From NCBI RefSeq assembly GCF_004535825.1, contig NZ_SGVY01000011.1:26329-90328 (forward strand): a DNA stretch of 64,000 nt. The letters are read 5' to 3'. A program made the translations under genes and the position numbers. Source of the stretch: Segatella hominis. Its GTDB lineage: Bacteria > Bacteroidota > Bacteroidia > Bacteroidales > Bacteroidaceae. Shown piece after piece: positions 35,652 through 44,744 of this stretch. Within the stretch, counting starts at the first letter, position 1; each line of letters opens with the position of its first letter. Under the pieces are notes generated by a model. The model saw nothing but the letters and a program-made list of their open reading frames with translations, did no database searches and was not told where the DNA came from.

Positions 35652-35720
35652 CAGTGAATTTGGCGTTTTGGGGATGCCTTTCACTAATTTGAGCAATAAT
35701 TTAAAGCAATTATCGATATA

Positions 35721-37139
35721 ATGTTAGCAAGTCCTAAAGCTCTTTGGGACAATTGTCTTACGCTTATCCGTCAGCATGTCTCTGAGCAACATTTCAATAC
35801 GTGGTTTAAACCCATTGTTTTCGAGTCGTATAAGCCGGCTACGAAAACTTTGCTGGTTAGAGTTCCGAGTACTTTCTTCTATGAGTATTTGGAAGCAAAC
35901 TTCGTGGACTTACTGAGCAAGGTATTGCATCAGAATTTTGGTGAAGGTATTCGTCTGACTTATCGTGTTGTGGTAGTCAAGGATGCTCCTGGTGGTACTA
36001 CACCTTTGCCTTTAGATCCTGATGATGCTAATGACTTGAGTCCTAAGAGTCATCAGGCTCAGGCAGGAAGCGAGACTGCTGCAGCAGGAGAATCTCAAAT
36101 GGATGATATTGATACCCAACTTGATCCTAAGTTGACATTCAATAATTACATGGAGGGTGAAAGTAATAAGCTTCCACGTTCTGTGGGATTGTCTATTGCA
36201 GAACATCCTAATACAAGTCAGTTTAATCCGATGTTTATCTATGGTCCGTCTGGTAGCGGTAAGACACATTTGGTCAATGCCATTGGTGTTAAGGCTAAGC
36301 AGATGTATCCGCAAAAGCGCGTGCTCTATGTGAGTGCCCGTCTCTTTCAGACGCAATATACAGATGCTATTCTGCACAATTCAAGCAATGATTTCATCAA
36401 TTTCTATCAGTCTATCGATATGCTGATCGTTGATGATATTCAGGATTGGGCAGGCAAGGCAAAGACATTGAATACGTTTTTCCATATCTTCAATCATCTC
36501 TTCCGTAATGGTAAGCGCATCATATTGGCAAGTGACCGTCCTCCGGTAGATTTGAAAGATGTGCCAGATCGCCTTCTGACGCGTTTCTCTTGTGGTTTGG
36601 TATGTGAATTGGAAAAACCGAACGAGCAGCTCTGTGTGGATATCTTGAGTAATAAGATACGTCGTGATGGTTTGAAAATCTCCAAGGAGGTTGTTAGTTT
36701 CATTGCTCAAACCTGTAATGGTAGTGTGCGTGATTTGCAGGGTGCCATCAATGGTTTGCTGGCTTATAGCATTGTGTATAACAGCAATATTGATATCCGC
36801 TTGGCAGAACGCGTTATCAAGAGAGCCGTGAAGGTGGATGACAAGCCTTTGACGATAGATGATATCGTAGAGAAGGTTTGTACTCATTATAATGTGACTA
36901 CAGCTGCCGTGAACAGTAAGAGCCGTAAGCGTGATTATGTGGTGGCAAGACAGGTGACGATGTATCTGGCACAGAAATATACCAAAATGCCTGCTTCACG
37001 CATAGGTAAGCTTGTAGGAAACAGAGATCATAGTACTGTGATTCACAGTTGTTCAAAAGTGGAAGAGCGATTGAAAATCGATGCAACTTTCAGCGATGAA
37101 ATAATGAGTATAGAAAACTCGTTTAAGTTGAAAGCGTAA
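35721..37139 (+). CDS. dnaA: Chromosomal replication initiator DnaA
   Basis: This 472-residue protein has the standard four-part plan: N-terminal domain (about 1-80), a variable linker (85-140), the AAA+ domain with Walker A GPSGSGKTHL (about 175-184) and Walker B LIVDDIQDW (about 235-243), and the C-terminal DNA-binding domain with the DnaA signature VGNRDHSTVIHSC (about 432-444). It binds DnaA boxes and opens the origin. It is a single-gene unit. Confidence 0.97.
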   Translation: MLASPKALWDNCLTLIRQHVSEQHFNTWFKPIVFESYKPATKTLLVRVPSTFFYEYLEANFVDLLSKVLHQNFGEGIRLTYRVVVVKDAPGGTTPLPLDPDDANDLSPKSHQAQAGSETAAAGESQMDDIDTQLDPKLTFNNYMEGESNKLPRSVGLSIAEHPNTSQFNPMFIYGPSGSGKTHLVNAIGVKAKQMYPQKRVLYVSARLFQTQYTDAILHNSSNDFINFYQSIDMLIVDDIQDWAGKAKTLNTFFHIFNHLFRNGKRIILASDRPPVDLKDVPDRLLTRFSCGLVCELEKPNEQLCVDILSNKIRRDGLKISKEVVSFIAQTCNGSVRDLQGAINGLLAYSIVYNSNIDIRLAERVIKRAVKVDDKPLTIDDIVEKVCTHYNVTTAAVNSKSRKRDYVVARQVTMYLAQKYTKMPASRIGKLVGNRDHSTVIHSCSKVEERLKIDATFSDEIMSIENSFKLKA

Positions 37140-37690
37140 TGAAATGTTTTTGTTTTTCTATCTCACGACGAAGCTCCTCTTCTGTAGGCATGAAAGACAT
37201 ATATTTAGCTGCAAAAAGCTGTTCACTTTCATGAAGCACAGAATATTTGGCAATAGTGTTGTCAGTTTCTGTACAAAGCAAAACACCAATAGTTGGATTG
37301 TCATCCTCGCCTTTTACAAGGTCGTCATACATACGCACCTGCCCGACATCCTGATGCGTCAGTGAGTGTGTCTTTAATTCAAACAAGACAAAGCGCTTCA
37401 TCCTAAAATTGTAGAAGACAAGGTCAATATAAAAATCGCCCGTATCAGTCTTGATGTGCTTTTGGCGGTCAACGAATGCAAAATGTACTCCACATCTCTT
37501 CAGATTCGTTTCTCAAGTACCACATTCTTGCCTTGGGATTTGTAACAGATAGCAGTCGCCTAATATGAGTCCAGTTAAGATTGTGTACGAACTCGTACAC
37601 TTTTCTAAAATCAGGAAACAGAATATAGAATTTCCGATAATGTTGAAGATTGTTGAATGTTGAGTGGTCTATATGCCACGATGAAAAGGT
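37123..37690 (-). pseudogene. Decayed PDDEXK nuclease gene (YhcG/DUF1016-like)
   Basis: Two reading frames on the minus strand carry pieces of one family. The upstream piece, read from about 37690 to 37490, includes FYILFPDF and LNWTHIRRLLSVTNPKARMWY, typical of the N-terminal half. The downstream piece (about 37500-37126) includes HFAFVDRQKHIKTDTGDFYIDLVFYN, then FELKTHSLTHQDVGQVRMYDDL, typical of the C-terminal nuclease domain. The middle part is missing and the frames do not join, so the gene has an internal deletion and a frameshift. The start of the gene is also uncertain. Its last 17 bases overlap the end of dnaA. Confidence 0.75.
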
Positions 37691-37728
37691 GGCGTATAGA
37701 CCCTTGATTATATGGTGATATTCGTAAT

Positions 37729-38097
37729 CTACATCTCCGCTTTCAGCAGTTTTATCTCCTCTGCTGTCAACCCCGTCATATCCATGACCGATGCTTCATC
37801 CAAACCCTTTGCCAGCATCTTTCTGGCAATCTCAAGGCTTCGCAGGTTCATGCCCTTTTCCATGCCTTCCTTCATGCCCTTTTCCATACCCTCAGCTATA
37901 CCTTCACGCTTGGCTGTGTCTACGGAATTCTTGATGTCGCGATATGCCATCTTGCTGGTCTCGTACTCCCTCATTTCCTGCGGAGTAAACTTGGCTATCT
38001 CGGCTTCCTCAAAGAGGCGATCAAAATCGGTCAGCAAGCTGATGTATCTTTCTTCTACCTGCTTCATAATCATCTGTTTTAAAATTCTCAAGCGCAA
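37729..38097 (-). pseudogene. C-terminal fragment of an Rpn-type nuclease/transposase-like gene
   Basis: The 122-residue frame matches only the C-terminal third of the PD-(D/E)XK nuclease-transposase (Rpn-like) family: FEEAEIAKFTPQEMREYE, then AYRDIKNSVDTAKREG, a run of GMEKGM/GMKEGM units, and the end VMDMTGLTAEEIKLLK. The nuclease core that normally precedes is absent. It is probably a remnant. A short protein of this type might still be made, but nothing supports a function. Confidence 0.7.
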
Positions 38098-38361
38098 AGT
38101 TACGACTTTATTTTCATATCTGATAGAGATTTTGGGGAAAAGTTTCTGAAAAAGTTAGAGATTGCGTTTTTTTATGTGAGAGGACAAGGGTCTTGATACC
38201 TGTTGGATGGATAATATGGTTGTGGTTTTTCGATGCAAGTTCCCAGTCAGATTCTATTTTCTGAAAATTTTTCGTAAGTTTTTATAAGATTTTGTGCGTT
38301 TATCACTATTTTTGATTATATTTGCAACCAACATGGAATTAACCTAAACAAAAGTGCAGAT
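38098..38361. promoter_or_regulatory. Spacer with promoter of SusC/SusD operon
   Basis: TTTG (38291-38294) and TATATTTG (38317-38324) are 22 bases apart. The first 150 bases contain no recognisable gene. No regulator gene (SusR-like, ECF sigma or hybrid two-component) is adjacent. Confidence 0.55.
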
Positions 38362-41064
38362 ATGGTTATGAAACAGAAATTTAAACTCATATTTTATGGT
38401 GTAGGAGCGCTGATTTTATTGCCCCAATCCATTCATGCCCAATTTGTAAATATGGAGGGGTTAGACTCTTTACGCCTGTCGGGATCGGTGAGCGTGGTGG
38501 AACCTGAACTCCTGAAGAAAGGCGTACTTCACAATGCCCTCGATGCATTGAGTGGACAGACTGCCGGTGTCAATGTCACAACCAATGGACTTGACCGTAT
38601 CGCCATGTTGAACGCTGTTCGTGTTAGAGGTACTACTTCCATTATGGGAGGTAACGAACCACTTGTTATTATTGATGGCGTAACCTCTGATGTGGCTACA
38701 CTTGCAACAATTTATCCTGCGGATATAGAAAGTTTTACGGTTCTGAAAAATGCCAGCGAAACTGCACTTTATGGTTCGCGCGGTGCTTCGGGTGTTATTC
38801 AGGTGAAAACCAAAAAGGGTACAGGTAAGGGATTTCAGATCTCTTATGAGGGTAGCTATGGCATCGAAGCTATGTATAAAAGTATGGAGATGCTCAATGC
38901 TGCTGAATATATTGCGGCTGCACAGAAGTTGGGATTGGAATATAATGACAAGGGATATGATACCAACTTCCGAAAGGCTATCACTCGAACAGGAAATATC
39001 CAAAACCATTATCTGGCTTTCAGTGGTGGAAATCCACAGAGCAACTATCGCGCTTCTTTTGGTTATATTGATCATAATACCATCATCCGTAGTAAGGGGT
39101 ATCGCAATTTAGTGGCTAAGATTGATGTCACTCAGAAGGCATTTAATAATAGGCTGACTGGCGACTTCGGTGTATTTGGTTCTTCATATAAGAACAATGA
39201 TATCTTTGACAGTCAGATGCTCTTCTATTCTGCCGATGCAATGAATCCTACCTATCCATTCGATAGAGAGAATGGCAGTTGGGTAAAGAATGGAGCGGCT
39301 TCGCAGGTGAATCCACCAGGAGCCTTGCTGCAGGAGCGAAATGATAGTAAGAATATGAACTTCAATGGTCATCTGAAGCTGAAATATGATATCTGTAATT
39401 ATCTGAATGTCACTGCATTCGGAGCATACGGCTATACTTCCAATGAAAATAATCAGTTCTGTCCTACATGGGTTTGGGCGCAGGGCAATCTCTATCGTGG
39501 TGAATTCAAGAGTGAGGAATGGCTTGGTAATGTTTCCTTAAACTATCAGCATTCCTGGGGTATTCATAATCTCAAGGCGATGCTTGGCGCAGAATATCAG
39601 AAAAATATCCGAACTGGTTTCTGGACTTCTGCCAAGGGAATTACCAACAACGGGATGTATTATCACAATATAGGTGCTGCCGCCTCTCGTCCTTATGGAG
39701 GAACGGATAGCAACTATGAAGATCTGGCCTTAGCTTCTGTGATGGGGAATATCGACTACACCTTATTAAATAAATATAGCCTTTCGGTTTCCATGCGTGG
39801 TGATGGTTCTTCGATGGTGGGCGATGATCATACTTGGGGTTTCTTCCCATCCATCTCTCTTTCCTGGGATATGAAACAGGAAGAATGGCTCCGTCATATC
39901 AAGGATATTACGATGCTGAAACTCCGCACGGGCTATGGTAGGTCGGGTAATCTTGGTGGCATATCTGCTTATACCACGATGAACACGGTGAGACAGAACG
40001 GCATTGTTTCGGTGAACAGTTCGCCTACGGTGACGATGGGGATGATCAGCAACAACAATCCTGATTTGAAATGGGAAACACGTGCTACCTGGAACCTGGG
40101 TGCTGACCTCGGCTTGTGGAATAACCGGCTGGTTCTGACGGCTGAATATTACTATTCCAAGACTACGGATATGCTTTATGCCTATGACGTGCCTGTACCT
40201 CCATTCGCCTACGATAAACTGTTGGCGAATATCGGTTCGATGAGCAATCAGGGTTTAGAGATAGGCTTTTCTTTCACTCCTATTCAGAAAAAGGACATGG
40301 AACTGAACATCAATATGAATCTCTCTTGGCAGAAGAATAAACTCCTGTCGTTGAGCGGTGAATATGCTGGTATGCAGATGTCGGCAGCTGATGTGACGGC
40401 GATGGGCGCCTTGTCGGGTGCCGGGCAGCATGGCGGTTATAATAATGTGGTCTATCAGATTGTGGGCCAGCCGCTTGGTGTGTTTTATCTGCCTCATTGC
40501 AAGGGACTCGTGGAAGATGGCAACGGACATTATCGTTATGACATCGAAGACCTGGATCAGAATGGAACCGTTGATTTGAGTGATGGCGGCGATAGATATA
40601 TTGCCGGACAGGCTACTCCTAAAGTAACGTTGGGCTCCAATATCAGTTTCCGTTATCGCGACTGGTATCTCTCTCTGCAGATGAATGGTGCTTTCGGACA
40701 TAAGATTTTCAACGGCACAGGATTGGCATACACCAATATGTCGAGTTTCCCGGATTACAATGTACTGAAGGGGGCACCAGAGAAGAATATCGTAGATCAG
40801 AATGTTTCTGATTATTGGCTGGAGAATGGTGATTATCTCAACTTCGAGTATCTTACCCTCGGCTACGACATTCCTATCAAGAAAGGGGTGATACAATCGC
40901 TCAGGGTATCAGCAAGCGTGAATAATCTTGCCACAATCACCAGTTACAGCGGATTGACTCCGATGATCAACAGTTATGTGGTAAACAGCACGATGGGTAT
41001 AGATGATAAGCGGACTTATCCTCTTTACAGAACCTTCTCGCTGGGTCTAAGTGTTCAATTCTAA
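38362..41064 (+). CDS. SusC/RagA-type TonB-dependent outer-membrane transporter
   Basis: This 900-residue protein has a signal peptide ending IHAQ (about residue 28), a plug domain (HNALDALSGQTAGVNVTTNG, then VRVRGTTSIMGGNEPLVIIDGV, about 52-106, and ALYGSRGASGVIQVKTKKGTG near 131-151) and a 22-strand barrel ending in an aromatic residue (LGLSVQF). It imports a glycan or peptide with energy from TonB, together with the SusD lipoprotein. Unlike most SusC proteins it lacks the N-terminal carboxypeptidase-regulatory-like domain, since the plug begins about 20 residues after the signal peptide. No glycosidase gene is near, so the substrate cannot be deduced. Confidence 0.93.
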   Translation: MVMKQKFKLIFYGVGALILLPQSIHAQFVNMEGLDSLRLSGSVSVVEPELLKKGVLHNALDALSGQTAGVNVTTNGLDRIAMLNAVRVRGTTSIMGGNEPLVIIDGVTSDVATLATIYPADIESFTVLKNASETALYGSRGASGVIQVKTKKGTGKGFQISYEGSYGIEAMYKSMEMLNAAEYIAAAQKLGLEYNDKGYDTNFRKAITRTGNIQNHYLAFSGGNPQSNYRASFGYIDHNTIIRSKGYRNLVAKIDVTQKAFNNRLTGDFGVFGSSYKNNDIFDSQMLFYSADAMNPTYPFDRENGSWVKNGAASQVNPPGALLQERNDSKNMNFNGHLKLKYDICNYLNVTAFGAYGYTSNENNQFCPTWVWAQGNLYRGEFKSEEWLGNVSLNYQHSWGIHNLKAMLGAEYQKNIRTGFWTSAKGITNNGMYYHNIGAAASRPYGGTDSNYEDLALASVMGNIDYTLLNKYSLSVSMRGDGSSMVGDDHTWGFFPSISLSWDMKQEEWLRHIKDITMLKLRTGYGRSGNLGGISAYTTMNTVRQNGIVSVNSSPTVTMGMISNNNPDLKWETRATWNLGADLGLWNNRLVLTAEYYYSKTTDMLYAYDVPVPPFAYDKLLANIGSMSNQGLEIGFSFTPIQKKDMELNINMNLSWQKNKLLSLSGEYAGMQMSAADVTAMGALSGAGQHGGYNNVVYQIVGQPLGVFYLPHCKGLVEDGNGHYRYDIEDLDQNGTVDLSDGGDRYIAGQATPKVTLGSNISFRYRDWYLSLQMNGAFGHKIFNGTGLAYTNMSSFPDYNVLKGAPEKNIVDQNVSDYWLENGDYLNFEYLTLGYDIPIKKGVIQSLRVSASVNNLATITSYSGLTPMINSYVVNSTMGIDDKRTYPLYRTFSLGLSVQF

Positions 41065-41070
41065 TAATAG

Positions 41071-42807
41071 ATGAGTATGAAACGATATAGAATATTATCT
41101 GTTCTGATGGCAGTCTTGGCATTGACATCGTGTTTGAATGAGCATCCGAAAGATCAGCTCGACGAGGATGCCATCTATGGTTCTGCATCGGAGATTTATA
41201 CCAATGCCGTAGCTTCACTCTATAATTATATAGGTGGAGCCAACGAGAGTGAAGGTATTCAGGGCACTTGTCGCGGCATCTACGATTATAATACGCTGAC
41301 CACTGATGAGGCTATCATTCCAATCCGTGGCGGCGACTGGTATGATGGTGGTTTGTGGAATGCCATGTATCAGCATCGGTGGACTGAAGATGATGCTTCA
41401 CTCTATGATACCTGGAAGTATCTCTATAAAGTGATAGTTCTGGCTAATAAGTCGCTTGACATCATTGATGCCAAGTCTTCCATGCTTACTGCCAGCCAGA
41501 AAGACAAATTCAAGGCTGAGGTTAGGGCTATCAGGGCTTTGATGTATTATGAGGCGATGGATATGTTTGGCAGGATTCCTGTTGTCTTGTCTTCGGGAGA
41601 ATCGGAAATCTATCAAACTGCCTCGAAAATGCCAGATATCTCTTTGACAGATACAAACCTGTCGGCACAGAGCGAGCGAAGTGAAACTTTCCGGTTTATC
41701 TTCAGTGAACTACAGCAGGTACTTCCTTATCTGTCGGAAGAACATAGTAATAAGGAAGGAAATTATTATGGCAGGATGACGCAGCCGGTAGTCAATTTCC
41801 TTTTGGCAAAGTTGGCTTTGAATGCAGAAATATATATGTTTGATGATTGGACCGAGGGGTATGCTAAGCGTCCGAAGGGTAAGGATATTTATTTTATGGT
41901 GCAAACAGCCGATGGGGCTTATTCTCTGAAAGGCGGTAAGGCAAGCGAGCATCGCAGCATGAAGTTGAATGCCTGGGAAACCTGCATTTATTATTGTGAT
42001 AAACTGGCGAGCGAAGGTTATGATTTGGAAGAAGATGATGCTTTCAATTTCTCTACGCATAATGAAACATCGAAGGAGAATATCTTCACGATTCCGATGG
42101 ATAAGAATATCTATACCAATCAGTTCCATTATCTCTTCCGCTCTTATCACTATACACATGGCGGAGCCTTGGGATGGGGTAGTGAGAATGGTACTTGCGC
42201 CACAATCTCTACCATGAAAGCAAACCGCTATGGCGAAGCTGATGAAGATACCCGTTGCAGGATGAACTTTGTGGCAGGTGTGGTGGAAGTAGATGGTGAA
42301 AAACTTCTGATGGATAATGGTAAGCCATTGGAATATCAGCCTTTCGAAGTGGCTCAGAACCTGACCAACAGCAAGTATATCAAGACGGCTGGAGCGAGAA
42401 TGGCAAAATATGAAGTGGATAGAACTTCGTATATGGATGGTAAGTTGCAGAGCAATGACATCGTTCTTTTCCGCTATGCAGACGTATTATTGATGAAAGC
42501 GGAGGCCAAGGTTCGTAATGGAGGAGAGGGTAATGTGGAACTGAATAGAATTCGTTCCCGTGTAGGTATGCCAAACCGACAGGCTACGCTCGACAATATC
42601 CTAGAAGAACGATTATTAGAATTGGTGTGGGAAGGTTGGCGTCGTCAGGATCTTATCCGTTTCGGAAAGTTTACTGCAGCCTATGATCTTCGTATTCCTT
42701 TAGCTGGTGAGTCATCGGGTTATACCACCGTTTTCCCAATTCCTAAGAAATGTATGGAATTGAATAAAAAGTTGGTGCAGAACAAGGGGTATGAGAAATC
42801 ATTATAA
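41071..42807 (+). CDS. SusD/RagB-type substrate-binding lipoprotein
   Basis: This 578-residue protein has a lipoprotein signal (LALTSCLNEHP, Cys near 17-18) and the typical TPR-like helical fold of the SusD family: NTLTTDEAIIP-type N-terminal part, KFKAEVRAIRALMYYEAMDMFGRIPVV (about 147-173) and the C-terminal LLMKAEAKVRNGG...LNRIRSRVGM and WEGWRRQDLIRFGKF. It caps the SusC channel on the cell surface and captures ligand. It follows SusC by six bases and is terminated by a hairpin. Confidence 0.94.
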   Translation: MSMKRYRILSVLMAVLALTSCLNEHPKDQLDEDAIYGSASEIYTNAVASLYNYIGGANESEGIQGTCRGIYDYNTLTTDEAIIPIRGGDWYDGGLWNAMYQHRWTEDDASLYDTWKYLYKVIVLANKSLDIIDAKSSMLTASQKDKFKAEVRAIRALMYYEAMDMFGRIPVVLSSGESEIYQTASKMPDISLTDTNLSAQSERSETFRFIFSELQQVLPYLSEEHSNKEGNYYGRMTQPVVNFLLAKLALNAEIYMFDDWTEGYAKRPKGKDIYFMVQTADGAYSLKGGKASEHRSMKLNAWETCIYYCDKLASEGYDLEEDDAFNFSTHNETSKENIFTIPMDKNIYTNQFHYLFRSYHYTHGGALGWGSENGTCATISTMKANRYGEADEDTRCRMNFVAGVVEVDGEKLLMDNGKPLEYQPFEVAQNLTNSKYIKTAGARMAKYEVDRTSYMDGKLQSNDIVLFRYADVLLMKAEAKVRNGGEGNVELNRIRSRVGMPNRQATLDNILEERLLELVWEGWRRQDLIRFGKFTAAYDLRIPLAGESSGYTTVFPIPKKCMELNKKLVQNKGYEKSL

Positions 42808-42819
42808 AGAGGTTTATAC

Positions 42820-42857
42820 AAAAAATCATCGGATTCCGCAGAATCCGATGATTTTTT
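42820..42857. terminator. Bidirectional terminator between susD-like and M18 genes
   Basis: A perfect inverted repeat AAAAATCATCGGATTC and its complement with a four-base loop (CGCA). It has A residues before and T residues after and so fits both converging genes. Confidence 0.85.
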
Positions 42858-42858
42858 G

Positions 42859-44169
42859 TTATAACTGATAAAACATCGTGAAAGCCTTGACGCAATACTC
42901 GTGGTCGATTACGCTACCTGTTTCTCGACAACTGTGCATGGCGAGGATGGCATTACCCATATCTACACCCTTCAAAGGAATAGAAGAAGCGAGGATGTTA
43001 CCAAGCGTACTTCCACCAGCTACATCACTGTGGTTTACAAATCGTTGGCATGGTACTCCGGCTGCATCGCAGATGCTGGCAAAGATGGCTGCTGATACAG
43101 CATCGCTTGCATACTTTTGTGCTGCATTGAACTTGATGACCAGACCGCCGCCAAGCATTGGGTGATTGGTCGGGTCGAACTTCTCACTATAATTAGGATG
43201 CCAAGCGTGGGCATTATCAGCAGAAATCATGAAAGCACGCTCTACTGCCTGGTAGTAAGCCTCCTCTGTGCCGCTCTGAGCAAGGGCAATGCGCTGGAGC
43301 ATATGAGAGAGGAATGGACTTCCGGCACCCTGCTTGGTCTGAGATCCCGTTTCCTCATTGTCGAAGATGGCGAGAACGCGAGTTGTTTCAAATGCCGAAG
43401 TATCAGATGATGAAGTGGCATCTGCTGCAATCATCGCCTCTACACCTGCCCAGCACATAGATAAATCATCAAGTCTTCCTGAAGAGATGAATTCCTGATG
43501 CACACCGAAGGTGCAGGCTGGAGTGGCATCAGCCAGATAGAGGTCGAAGTCGAGAATATCTTCTTTCTTGATATTCAGTTCGCCTGTAATTACATTCATC
43601 AGGAGATTTCCCTTCTCCAGTTCATCATTGATGATGCCAAGGATAGGGAGAACATCCTTTTGCTTGCTCAATTTTACACCATCATTCACCTGGCGGTTGA
43701 AGTGGATGGCAAGATTGCTGATTTGCAGCAATGGGCGCTGAATATGAAGAAGGAGTGTCTGAGGATTCATGGCGTTCTCACCTTTTACAATCACTCTACC
43801 AGCTAAAGTCAAAGGGCGGTCGAACCAGGTTGACATGATAGGACCACCATACACCTCGGTATTTAGTTTCACGATGCCACCCTCACAAAGCATCTCTGCA
43901 TTTGGCTTGATGCGGAAGGTAGGAGAATCGCAGTGAGCGCAAATCATGTGGAAACCGCCATCTGCCAATGACTTCTTACCGATTTGGAAAGCATAGATAG
44001 AGGAATCGTTCTTGGTAACAAAGAACTTGTCGCCAGCCTCAACCTTACCCAAAGGCTCCTGTGGGTTGATGCGATGGAAACCATTCTTCTCCAATTCTTC
44101 AGAGATATTCTTCACTGCCAGAAAGTTTACTGGAGAAGCGTCAAGGAAGGATAATAATCTTTTAATCAT
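42859..44169 (-). CDS. M18-family aminopeptidase
   Basis: This 436-residue metallopeptidase shows the metal-ligand motifs of the family: ICAHCDSPTFRIKP (about 74-87), LDDLSMCWAG (about 229-238), DNEETGSQTKQGAGSPF (about 262-278), ISADNAHAWHPNY (about 303-315) and the final FVNHSDVAGGSTLG (about 376-389). It removes N-terminal residues, with preference for acidic ones in well-studied members, in the cytoplasm. It is a single-gene unit, with a doubled promoter upstream. Confidence 0.94.
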   Translation of the reverse strand: MIKRLLSFLDASPVNFLAVKNISEELEKNGFHRINPQEPLGKVEAGDKFFVTKNDSSIYAFQIGKKSLADGGFHMICAHCDSPTFRIKPNAEMLCEGGIVKLNTEVYGGPIMSTWFDRPLTLAGRVIVKGENAMNPQTLLLHIQRPLLQISNLAIHFNRQVNDGVKLSKQKDVLPILGIINDELEKGNLLMNVITGELNIKKEDILDFDLYLADATPACTFGVHQEFISSGRLDDLSMCWAGVEAMIAADATSSSDTSAFETTRVLAIFDNEETGSQTKQGAGSPFLSHMLQRIALAQSGTEEAYYQAVERAFMISADNAHAWHPNYSEKFDPTNHPMLGGGLVIKFNAAQKYASDAVSAAIFASICDAAGVPCQRFVNHSDVAGGSTLGNILASSIPLKGVDMGNAILAMHSCRETGSVIDHEYCVKAFTMFYQL

Positions 44170-44187
44170 ACTTTATGTCTTTATTCT

Positions 44188-44228
44188 GTTTTCAAATTGC
44201 CGAATGCAGCTTATCTTATGCAAAGATA
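44188..44228 (-). repeat. Promoter repeat, copy 1 (M18 gene)
   Basis: A 41-base unit that contains a -7 element (TATCTTTG on the minus strand at 44221-44228). It is matched, apart from three changes, by copy 2 at 44254-44294. The two are 66 bases apart. Confidence 0.65.
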
Positions 44229-44253
44229 ATGCAAATGAGCGCAATGAAAACTT

Positions 44254-44294
44254 GTTTTCAAATTGCTGAGTGCAGCTTATCTTATGCAAAAATA
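44254..44294 (-). repeat. Promoter repeat, copy 2 (M18 gene)
   Basis: Second copy, in which the -7 element is TATTTTTG. Both copies could drive transcription of the M18 gene in tandem. Confidence 0.6.
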
Positions 44295-44352
44295 CAACAT
44301 TTATTTTATTTAATCTCATAATTCTACTTGTTTTTCATTTTTTTTTATCAGA

Positions 44353-44617
44353 ATGAACATAGACATGGAATGGAATAGCCGTGGAAGCAAGGAGAACATG
44401 AGGCTCAGTTCTTCTTCCAGCCTCAAAGCCAAGCTTTACAAGGCTTTCTGCAAGAATCGTTTCTCGGTTACGCTTGAAGCTAACGACATCTTCAACATAA
44501 GCAACCATGACATACAATTCTATAGCAAGGATGTTACTCTTTGGTAACACAGTTCGAACGATAGCTGTTAAGGAACAAGATGCTGATCAAGAGGAATTGA
44601 ATCGTTTCGAAAAATAA
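44353..44617 (+). pseudogene. Remnant of an outer-membrane beta-barrel (TonB-dependent-like) gene
   Basis: The frame RFSVTLEANDIFNISNHDIQFYS and the later DQEELNRF fit the last 60-80 residues of the Bacteroidota outer-membrane barrel family, in which the C-terminus often reads DIF..., then a ...GAGQDELNRF tail. The first frame stops at 44547 and the tail is in another frame. No upstream part survives. It is a small leftover and has no evident role. Confidence 0.55.
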
Positions 44618-44642
44618 AGAAATATATTTATATGAAAATAAT

Positions 44643-44676
44643 GAAGCCTGCTTCAATGCGTGTTGAAGCAGGCTTC
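44643..44676. terminator. Hairpin downstream of C69 dipeptidase gene
   Basis: GAAGCCTGCTTCA pairs with TGAAGCAGGCTTC with an eight-base loop. It lies about 70 bases after the end of the minus-strand C69 gene and could end that transcript. Confidence 0.6.
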
Positions 44677-44744
44677 GCTGTTGATTGAAGTAAGTTTCGA
44701 TGGCGAATGAAGCTTACTACGTTTTTATGCTCATTTGTATTCCT

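Larger units (their letters stand above)
35320..35720. other. Spacer upstream of dnaA
   Basis: About 400 AT-rich bases without a gene. It contains a strong hairpin (35395-35441), one DnaA-box match (35547-35555), a palindrome CTTAATTAAG (35556-35565) and the dnaA promoter. I saw only one good DnaA box, so this is not clear evidence of oriC; the box may serve in autoregulation. Confidence 0.55.

Noticed and set aside
35320-35720. Possible chromosomal origin before dnaA.
   Set aside because: Only one DnaA box match was found, and Bacteroidota origins are often not next to dnaA. The region is better explained as promoter and leader.
44335-44550. Minus-strand frame of 71 codons opposite the outer-membrane barrel remnant.
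   Set aside because: The plus-strand frame gives a recognisable barrel C-terminus; the minus frame has no domain and no promoter.
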